Shown here: in pieces, positions 51,601 to 62,100 of the stretch
Numbering within the stretch: the stretch's first letter is position 1
Layout of the letters: each line of letters begins with the position of its first letter
Origin: Aphrocallistes beatrix
Taxonomy: Eukaryota; Porifera; Hexactinellida; Sceptrulophora; Aphrocallistidae
NCBI GenBank assembly: GCA_963281255.1
Contig: OY725488.1
Span: 7,413,524-7,477,523 of the forward strand
DNA: 64,000 bases
Direction: 5' to 3'
The notes under the pieces: model-generated
Database searches by the model: none
What the model saw: only the letters and a program-made list of their open reading frames with translations
Told to the model about the DNA's origin: nothing
Position numbers and translations under genes: made by a program

Positions 51601-54600
51601 TATGCGCATTGATACAACAAGCGAGAGAGGTGGATCCATCAGGTTCCAGCATGGCCAGGGAATAGCCATATTAGTGTAGACTGCACTGAACTGCAACTAC
51701 TTTTACATGTGTTTCGTTTTAGTTAGTATTTACAACATATCTATAACATTTAGTTTGTGTGTGCTTATTGAATTATATCGGTGATTGTAAATGGGAATAA
51801 CTGGATGGTTTCAAAGCTAACGAATATAAATATTTATAACAATAAATTAGTGGTCTGTAGATGGTTTCTTTGATAGTTCATTACTCCCTCATTGGGATCT
51901 TGATAAAAGTTACCATTGTAATACTCGCAAAGGTTCTTAAATTCAATATTGCTGTCAGGGTTTGCTTACTGGGAGAGGAAGCTCCTTCCCCCAAACGCTC
52001 CAGTACAACATATCCCTGATATGATAATGGATCAGTTCCTTGTTTCATTTTGGTACAATAAATAGTTGTCATCACCAGAAAAGAATAAAAGCTAAGACAT
52101 GAATAGCCAAACCCTCCAACGATTTTTCTTACCATTGGTCATTCATTGTAATCAAGTTCAGATGTAACCTACTCTACGTAGTTTAACTGTTGACCGATTA
52201 TTCAAAAAAATATTGGTGTAATCATACTCAGTTTGTAGATAAGGTGATAATCAGATCACCCACCCCTAAGGCAGTAATTCAGTGATGAAGTGTAAGATAA
52301 ATGTAGGAAACGGATTCTTAATCCATTTCCAATCCACGTACACAGAGGGCCGTATTACAAGCGACCTAGTAATGAATGATCTTGTGCACTCGTCGATAGG
52401 TGATAATTTATGCCTGAAGACAAATATTCAATGGAAAGGAAATACTATACTGAACTTTGCTTCAGCCCGCCCTTATTTCTTCTATGTTGGCAATGCGAGT
52501 TTGTACTAGACTAATTAATGATGTAATATTTTAGCAGAATATCTAAATTTGGGATCAGATTGCAAGCAATCAATGTATTTTGTACTTCTATATTTTGTTC
52601 TAAAATTATATTTGTTTCCACTTATTCTCTATAATGTGCTTAGGTTAGTCTCTTACTGAGAAAGGTCCCTGGGATCTTGGATTCTCCTCACTCTGCCAAA
52701 CACACTTCGCTCCATTTCGCTGCTAGGAATGGCCACATTCCTATTCTCCAGCTCTTACTGGATAAAGGAACGGACATAAATACAACTGTAGGCTACATTA
52801 TTTTCGAGTCATGTTAAAAAATACGTATTCTCTTTTAAAATAATATTTCTAATTAGTGCAAGACTGGTTCCTGTCTTCATGAAGCTGCACTTCATGGCAG
52901 GATTGAAACCGTGGCATATCTCTTAGATCGAGGTAGCGTTTGACTGTTTTATATTTATTTGACTTTGTTTTTGATGATGTTTCGCTCTCTTTACTGAACA
53001 TTCATTACCTTTTTGATGTTTCTCCCTCTTCTTGCTTTCATATTAATCAGCAACCACTTTCCCACTTGCACTACTTATGCTAGATTCATTACTTTCACAA
53101 AAGGTTGAAACTCTTAAATAAATTTATTCACGATGTCATGTACTCTAAGCGCCTGGTGTGCGCTACCACAAGGAAGATAATGCAATGATCATTCTACGAA
53201 TTCGTTTTTGTGTCGACTCAAATCTTTTTGTCTTTTAAGCAATTATCAGGCGTAAATGAATATCATTTTCTTATAATATCTGCTGACATAATACATTCAT
53301 TGAATCATTGTAGTGGTTTGCTAATTGATGAAAAATCGTACCCGCTTAGATAGATAAAAATTTCTGAGCTTCAAATGCGTTTTATCACCTGGACTGTTTT
53401 AAATTAATGATAATAAATTTTCAAAGATATCAAGACACATTTTAAGAAGTGTATCACCAAATTAAAACTTTCTTAGGTGTAAAATTTTTAACATCGTATC
53501 TTGATTACTTGATATTCTATTGAATCTTCATTATTTGGAAATATTCTAGACATAGATGTATACTTGATCAACATTCTCGGACAGACAGTTTTGGAGGCTA
53601 TACAGAGCCTAGCAGCCTCCCAATGCCGCAGCAGAATACAGCAACTCATCTCTGGTGAGTTCAATATAACTTAATCTCAAATTGCGATAATAGTCATCTA
53701 CGTATTCATCTAGATCACATTTGTCTCAAGCTGAAGTTTGGGAACAAAAGAAACTCGCAAAGTTATCACAATGGATTGACTTCATTCAAAGATGGCACTA
53801 AAGGTAGTTAGAGTCAAAAATTGCCATATATGGAAATAATTAGAACTACATATTTTGAATGTAGTTCTTTTCTAGATGATCACGCCAACTTCCAACGTAG
53901 CTCAAGCTTTAATGTGAGTCCTACACTCGATCGGATTAATTGAATGGAAATTTCAACTCTATTCTTACACTCCTCTTCTAGGTGGATTTTGCTCAGAACA
54001 GAGGTTGGAGTGTTTCTAACATTCTCACCGAATGTGAAACGGATAATTCCTCCTACTCCACTCCTTATCACAAAACTAGAGATCCTCCCAAGTCAGACCA
54101 GCACAAGGACAGACTGGTGCAGTACACGAATGAGACTGTAATGTATAACAAGAGACTGAGAGGCTCACTGGATGCTAATCTGCATTTTGACGATGAAATC
54201 ACTCATGCACCTCTCTCTATAATCAGGAAACCTAAGTCTAACCTCCCTGTTAGCCTCCAAGGGAATGGAATATACTATTACAAGACTCCAAGTGCTAAAT
54301 TTCGCTCTCCTCACTCCGACAAACGCATGCCACCCCTGGAACATATCAAGCAGCAGTTTATGAATGAGAGAGCAGAAAGCTCTTCCTCTGAAGACCTTAT
54401 GAGACAACATGGACAATTTCCAAATCTCTACAACTATAGGTAATCTCTAGCACCTGTTCAGACAATATCTAGATTCCAATATCATTATCCTAATTAACAT
54501 AACAGAAACTTCATTGTTGAATTAATGGTGTGAAATTTGACAATCAAATCAGTGACTGTATTCTATTGTTCCTATGCATACTTTCTAGCGGAGAGATGGC

Positions 54601-57600
54601 TCCTGTTTGGTTCCCCTATGCTGAAGTTGTCACAGGCGAGAGTGACATGGACGAGATGTCTCTGGAGGGCTCGAGTCAGAGCAGTTACACTCAGTTACAC
54701 GTCAAGAGAAGTGCTCCTATTGTCCAACGGAACCCAGCCCACTCCCTCTATTCGCATCTCATTAGCTATGCCGACGATAATGCTGAAGATGAGTGTATTA
54801 CGCAACAAGTGGTTAGTAATATTTGAACACTTCCATTCACTCTGATTTATTAGCATGTTTGATATACGTACTTGTACACCTCTCTTCCTAATCCTTCTTT
54901 ATTTCATAGTGCATCAGTTTCTCATTATGATTTGTGATCATGATCTCAATGCAGTTGTTGTTATTACCTTGTATTTTGATATCTTAGGATATCGCGCTTT
55001 GTTTTGGCTATCATATTCTTTACCATCGATTTCCTTTCAACCCTTCATTGTCTTTAATATTATCACTTCATTTCCAATTACAGACAAGTCATGATTACTC
55101 GAGTTGACATTGATATTGATATTACTGAAGTTATTCTACTCTAGTCCTGAGACTATTCACCTATCCAGCATATAAATAATCTTACTCCTCCTGGCATTCT
55201 ATTTCCATTTCCAACCAAATATAAACCGCAGCCGGGCCAACAGGCGACATATAAATACGTGTCTGAACACTGAACAAATATTAGTTCGAATAAGCGTTTA
55301 CGTATGTCCTCTGGCATTCTATTTCTGACATAAGGTATTCAATTCTCTCGTTTTTAATTTCTGTTTAAAACCTATTAATTTTCAAAATATTGTTATGAAA
55401 ATATTTGTTTAAACTTTAATTAATAATACGATCCCCTTTTCCTAGATTGAATCAGCCTAGCTAGATAATAACATGATGGAGACTATGGATAAGAAGTTAT
55501 GCTAATACTTGACTTTATTCTACTGTCAACTGGCTCTATACGAGTATAGTGAATCTTTTATAAATCTTTGTGGTGAACCTAATCGCTCATTTTGAACTGA
55601 GTTTTTAATTAGTGTATATGAAGATCCTTCTGTAGACTGTGTGTGAATAAGGATGCCCTCTGATTAATCATACGAAATTTAGGTTAAATGTTGTTTTTGA
55701 ATAATATCACTCAACTTTTGACTGGATAGATTTCATTTGGAATCTCAGAGATGTGCATGCAGTATTTCCCGTAGAGCGCGTTAAGCGCGCTATTTAGCAC
55801 GCTTAGCTTGTCGAATAACGTGATTTTGTTGTTAAATAATGCAATTTCCCCGAATAAACCGCAAAAAATTGCAAAATTAACGCGCTTTCCATTAATCCTG
55901 AGGGAAACACGGTGTGCATGGTAGTACTTTTCAGTATGATCATACCTATAATACATTTTATACGCATGTAATACGCGTATTAATCTGCTCAGCTCTTTCT
56001 CTACAAAAAGTGGAACGATAAATCTTTGCAATAATAAGTCCCCTAAGATTTTCCTTTCTTTATTCCAGCTTCTTGCAGCGCTATTCTTTTTTGTTTCCCG
56101 CTTGAAGAGATATCGTGTCTACTGGCCTCGCTCAGCATGCACATCGAAATCAATTCTATCTCCTTTTTTCCTTTTTCAATTTCTACCTCTCCATCACTTC
56201 CTTCTTTATTCGCACCTTCAGGTAGAAAAACACACATCTTTCCTTTGGTTCGCTTTCTCTTGTGTGCCCTATTCTCTCCCTCCACTCCTATTTCTTCCTC
56301 TTTTTCACGATTGTTAATTATAACATCTTCAGCCGCATTGTTATATGCTTTTTTCCACCACTCATCATCAAACTCTATTTCATACTGATGTTTTTCATAT
56401 CCGATTCCCTTTGTATCCATATTAAACTTTATTCTGATTGGCTCCTTAATCCCGTCTTCACTCTTACCGAGCCCTTTGCCTTTAACCCAACCGAATTTTT
56501 TTAGCTCCTTTTCTGCGAAACTTTCAGTCATCCTATTTTAATCTTATTACTTGATATATCGATTGGATGTGGTATGTTAATTTTTCTGATTGTGTACCAA
56601 TCTGTAGGGACATGCGCAATGCTTATACTTGTACAACATTATATAACATACAGGACAGCTCAGTTAATTAATTAGTGGATCAAGTAATCAGTTCCATATT
56701 CAGTTTTAAAATTTTTAGAAGCAGTAGGTCCTAGATATGCACCCTTGACCTTTGAAGATAAGGATAACTCAGCTGATGTTCATAATTGCTATCAATATAT
56801 AGGTATATTTCATATATCAGAATCGAGGAACTCGAGAAACTCTTTTTCTTTGAAAATTGAGTTGAATCTTGGGATGAAATCTTTCAGCCGAATTATTCAA
56901 AGAACCCAATATTATATTTGCTCAGTTTCTATTGACATCACTACAAGTGCATTTTTCTCACAATTTGATTATGAAACTTTTGCGATTTTTGTACTCACTA
57001 AATATTGTAATCGATGGGATCGTAGTAAGTTCGTTCTAAGGTTTACCTCCAAGTCCCTGCTACTAGACTGAAAACCGGTTGATACTGCAGTCATATAATT
57101 ATAACTATTTCGTTTGCACTATTGACGAAAACATGAAATGCACTCAAGTATTTACATTATGACTTGTATGTATTGGCTCAATTTGAACTCATTATTTATT
57201 GTCTCTATATATAATGAGCATAGATGAAATTGCTTGCTTGTTGATAACTGGCGTGATTTTAGTTTGTATGTGAACGACTTCTGATGCGTTTGTTATTATT
57301 GTTCCTGAAAAATGTATTCATCAGAAGGAAGGTGGGCCTTTGTATGTTATGGATTGTGCGTGTGAGAACCGTGCTCAAAATCGTTTAACTTCATTGCTAA
57401 TGTGCTACGAGTGCATGGAGGTATATTAGTATTTGAAACTAAATTCAGATTGACGAGACAATCAGTGATTTGTCAAATGTAGTAACCAATCAATGTGTAA
57501 TTTATATCAGAAAATTATTTAAATTAGACAGGTCCAGGAATCTTAGATTTTTTTATCCTCTAGAACTCAGGAAATCCAGACGACCCCTTGATTGGCCTTC

Positions 57601-59077
57601 CGACAGACGGTTCATACATTCCTCTCCAAGACCGTCCTGCAAGTGTTCTCGGCTGTAACGAGAGAATCGAACGGAAAGAGTTCGTGAAAAAGTTTGCGAG
57701 ACATCCTTTAGCTAACCTGGAAGAGTCTACTAGTCGCATCGCGATGAGATCTGGTGATCGGGTCTCTTTCCATCCATTTGCCAGGCCAGAAGCTGCTTAC
57801 ACTCCTGTCTCCTCTGAGAAGGGAGAGGATCAGTCAGATTCTTGCCACACCTCTTTCAGTCCAATAATGAATAATCCAATCTCAACTGATAGGCATATTC
57901 CTCCTCCAGTACCAACTCGTCGGCAGTCTTTGATGGGGAAGCAAATAAGGGAGCCTAGCCCTCCCTACAAGACTCCCCGGCCCAAAGCCAGCCTGCCTGA
58001 GCCCCTCATCCCTCAGCCTTTCATCATCAGACAAAAGAAAACCCCCACTCCTCGTACCCGAGAGGATAACAATCCATACCTAGAACCGAGCACTGATATT
58101 TTCAGGAGGCAAATTGGTATCCGCCCCAAGAGACGTGTCAACACCTGCCACGAGGGAGACTGCGACCTCACTCCAGCTAAGTACCCTTATGACGTTGAAC
58201 CTGAGAGATTAGAGGCTCCTCCGAGGACGAAAGAAGGACTAAATGTCCTAGAAAAGCCTCCCCCTGGGAAGCCAAGAGGTAGGCAGTTTGTTATGTTTTT
58301 TGTTTAATCACTTTATTATTTATTTATGTCATGTGGAGAATTTACTATTTATCGCATTGTTTATATTGCATAATTGCATTTATGAGATTTATAAGAGCTC
58401 CTAATTGGCGTAGTTGATCCAAATCACACAGACCAGGTGAGCCGTAGTGTAAATTAGTTTAATTATTCAGAAATGTTTTCAATTAATTCAGTGTAACACA
58501 ATCAACGTACTAAACACGCAAGAAGAGTATGCAGTGTAAAATTGTACTGGTTTTGACTGATGAATCCTATTTGCTTATTCGAATGTCGTTGCTTATTTTT
58601 GAATGAATAAATATTCATGAAGAGTTGAACTCATTCAAAGTGTTAATAATCGAATCTACATACTACCCAGTTACATTTGAGTCTGCATAATTATAAGTAC
58701 AGCTGCTAGATAGCTAGAGGCCAGATTTTGGAATTGTCTGTTTGTTTTGCAGCGATTCAAACATCCAAATTCCTTGAAACCAAGATTTGTTATATACTTT
58801 TCAATAATTCTTTAATTTCACTCATCGTATTGTGTAAACAATGACCCTTACATAATTTCTGTTTCTTGTATCTTGAATGTATCTCTGTCTATTGATCTTC
58901 TCTGAACATTTTCAGGTCACTCTAGGACTCTTACATTACAGTTGACTCCGCTTAATTCCAACTCCGAAAATAATCCCTAAATAAGTAGATTTTGGTTGTG
59001 CAGTGTAGCAATTTTGGCTAATTGTATAGGCTTCCCATGGCTGAAGCAACATGCAATTAAGTAGAGTTGAATGAAAA

Positions 59078-59108
<31 letters not shown>

Positions 59109-62100
59109 AAAAATATACGGGATTATATAGCAAATAATTGTTTACGCATCTTGACACTGAACTGATCGTTTTGATGAATCTTAATTGAGTGTTCGGATCA
59201 ACATATTATCCGCGCCGTGACCTACCAGTACGAAACATAACGAATACTTCAACAATATGTTTTCTTCCTCAAAGCTTCCTTGATAGCACACTTAGACAAC
59301 AAGCGTCTCTTACCATCAGCGAGCTTCCAGAAAGTTAGGCTTTCATTTCTATTTTGAACTTCTCATATATTTCTTATATTTATTAACATCTATTTTTATC
59401 TTTTGTTAATAATGTATTTACTAAGTGTTGCTCGATTTCGGTGGATTAGTAGGAGTCATTACCTAATTCTGATATTCCCAATAGGACTGTCTGAACATTG
59501 TATTGTAGCTCTTAACTAGCCAACGCATGAGATTGGGATGTGTCTTCAACCATTGTATTACATCACCAGTAGCATTTTGACCTTTGCAAATTTGGATTAC
59601 ATTATTAAAGTTGTTGATAATTCACGTTTCAAATCACAACTCGTCGAACGACTCCCTCCACTCGTGACAAATCTTCTTTCGAAAGGGCAAATATCACATT
59701 TTCATGTGAATCAAACTAGCTAGGAGTTGCCGTAATCATCCTCGTGAAATATGATTAGTCGAATATTTGATTATCCCAATTCTAATCATTATTGTTACAA
59801 AAAATATTCTTTTATCTCTCCACCATCTGTGTGTATAAATTAGATGAAAAAGTATTTGTAATATTGTAGTCCTTTCTTGGAGCTTTAACATTCCTGAAAT
59901 CAACTGCTACATGTTCTTATTAATATGCAAATCCTTTCCTGTTTTCACATTTGCATAAGTCTTTTCTTCGACTACTGCATGCTATTCGAATATTTTGACT
60001 AAGAATAGCGTGCAGAATGTGTGTACCATACGCCAATAGGTACATAATGCATATGTCTTTATATAATTGAATCGTATAACTTTTATTTGCAATATTGTTT
60101 ACTATTCTAGGAAGCAAAGGCTACCATTCTGGAGCAGTGACTAGTGACACATCAAGAAGTACCTCTCCCTCCTTCAGCGACTCTCAATCCAGATCCTCCT
60201 ATTCGCAGGAGAAAAACCCGTACAAAGAACCAACTCCAATCACCAGTCCTCCTTTCTTTGCTTCAGAAGCATTCACTTCTTACAGAATTCCAGTTGTTGA
60301 ACCATCGAGCTCCGGTGAGGATACACCTCAGTTTTCTGACCAAGATTCTCAGCATGTTATATCACCAGATAAGTTCAAAATGAGCCTTCAAGTCGATCAT
60401 TCACGTTTAAATTCACAACTCAGCGATAAAAGCAAAACTCTCACTCGCGACGATCCCTCCCCAGAGCGAGATGAGACAGAATGGGAGTCAATAGACAATG
60501 TCATGGATATGGTAGCTCAGATTTCAAACGAGATGGAGAGCACTACCAGCACCGAGTTGAACAACTCTCTCTCCCCCACTTCCGTCCCGGACCTGATGCA
60601 GAGCATCCGCCTCCCTCACCGGGCCTCTCTCCTCCTCACCAACGGTTTTGATAATATCGATTTCTTGGCTGGGATTCTCACTCAGGACGAATTGGAAGAG
60701 TTAGGAATGGAAGATATTGCAGAGATTCAGTGAGTTACATAGCATTGCTATATTTTAATGCATGTATACATTCTCAAACTCAAGTTCAGCGTACAAGGTT
60801 ACTACCTATATTCATAGACGGCTAAGGCTGAGCTCTCCTCTGTCCATATGTAAGCAGAGTGTAAACACATACTTAAACTTTACCCCTATATTTATGAGAA
60901 AATTTAGCGCCTCAATTGCTAGAATGATTGATTGTTTTCATTGTTGCTTGTGTGCTTCACGATAAACAAACGACTATTTCTGAGTTGAATTCTCTAATTA
61001 CTGCTAATTCCCTTCTATATGCTAGAAGATTCATTCTAATTATTTGTGAGCAGTTCTTTTCCACAGCATCCTTCCATATCAGGGTACAAAGGAGAATAGC
61101 TAGAGTCCATACATATATTCGCATTAATCTCGCATAAATACTCGTCTACTTTCGCACTAATCTTTACTTTATGCGCTCTGCTCATGACATTTTTTAATTT
61201 AATGATGTATTTTAGTGTAAGTATACCATCCTGCCTGCGGCCTGTATCTCTGATATCACTCGGTGATACTTATCTGACTTCTCCATGTCATTAATATGCC
61301 CTCATTCTCTGTTGTATAAATATAGAACTCCTTTCTAATTCTAACCTTCCATTAATTTCTGATCATAACTTGTTACTTTACAGGTAATTATAGTAGTATT
61401 ATATTGTCTCACGTAGTCTTGTAACATCTTTAGAAGGTATGAACTTTGTCCTATTCTCATTATATAGCAATTAAGTTAATCAAATGAATTGATACGATGG
61501 ATGCAGGTTAATAGTTCGTGTTTTTCTCTTTCATCGCGAGTCAGCTGTTTGTCTATAAAATTATTAGTTTACTCGGTCCTACTTTCTGCTGCGCAAACAA
61601 GATATTTGTCACAATGTCACATCATGCATCATTAATGGATTGAAACTTGAAATTTGTATTAATTCTTTTTCATCAATTGCTTAATCATGTTGCGCAAAAT
61701 TGTCCACCGGCGCGACAGTGCTATCAGAAATTCTATTCTAAATTCAGCTTATGATAATATGATTATTTGCATCAGTGCATTCCACGAATACGAACCATGC
61801 TGTTTCTATATGACACTTCTGTAATTATTTGCTCCTCCTTTTCAATTAGATGATCTCAGCTACCCGAATAAAATATCTTCTCTGATATATGACAATTGCT
61901 AACGCGTTAGATTGAATAAAGTAGTTCAATACTTCAGATCTTTTATGGGATGATCATAATTATATAAATCTTTTTATTTTATTGACGCCCCCATCCTTGC
62001 AGTTGCTTGGTGTGGGTTTATATACGGGATGTCATTTATTGCCGCCATATGCGATTCCAGTCTGAGATTGATTGCATAATGACCTGGCAAATGCTTATTG

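Noticed and set aside
51881-51990. An intron of about 18 nt that would join two frames of the small ORF at 51881-52135
   Set aside because: Such micro-introns are far below the shortest introns seen here (about 55-64 nt).
55711-56031. 106-codon minus-strand ORF
   Set aside because: It overlaps the 153-bp hAT MITE at 55760-55912 with perfect target duplication, so the frame is accidental.
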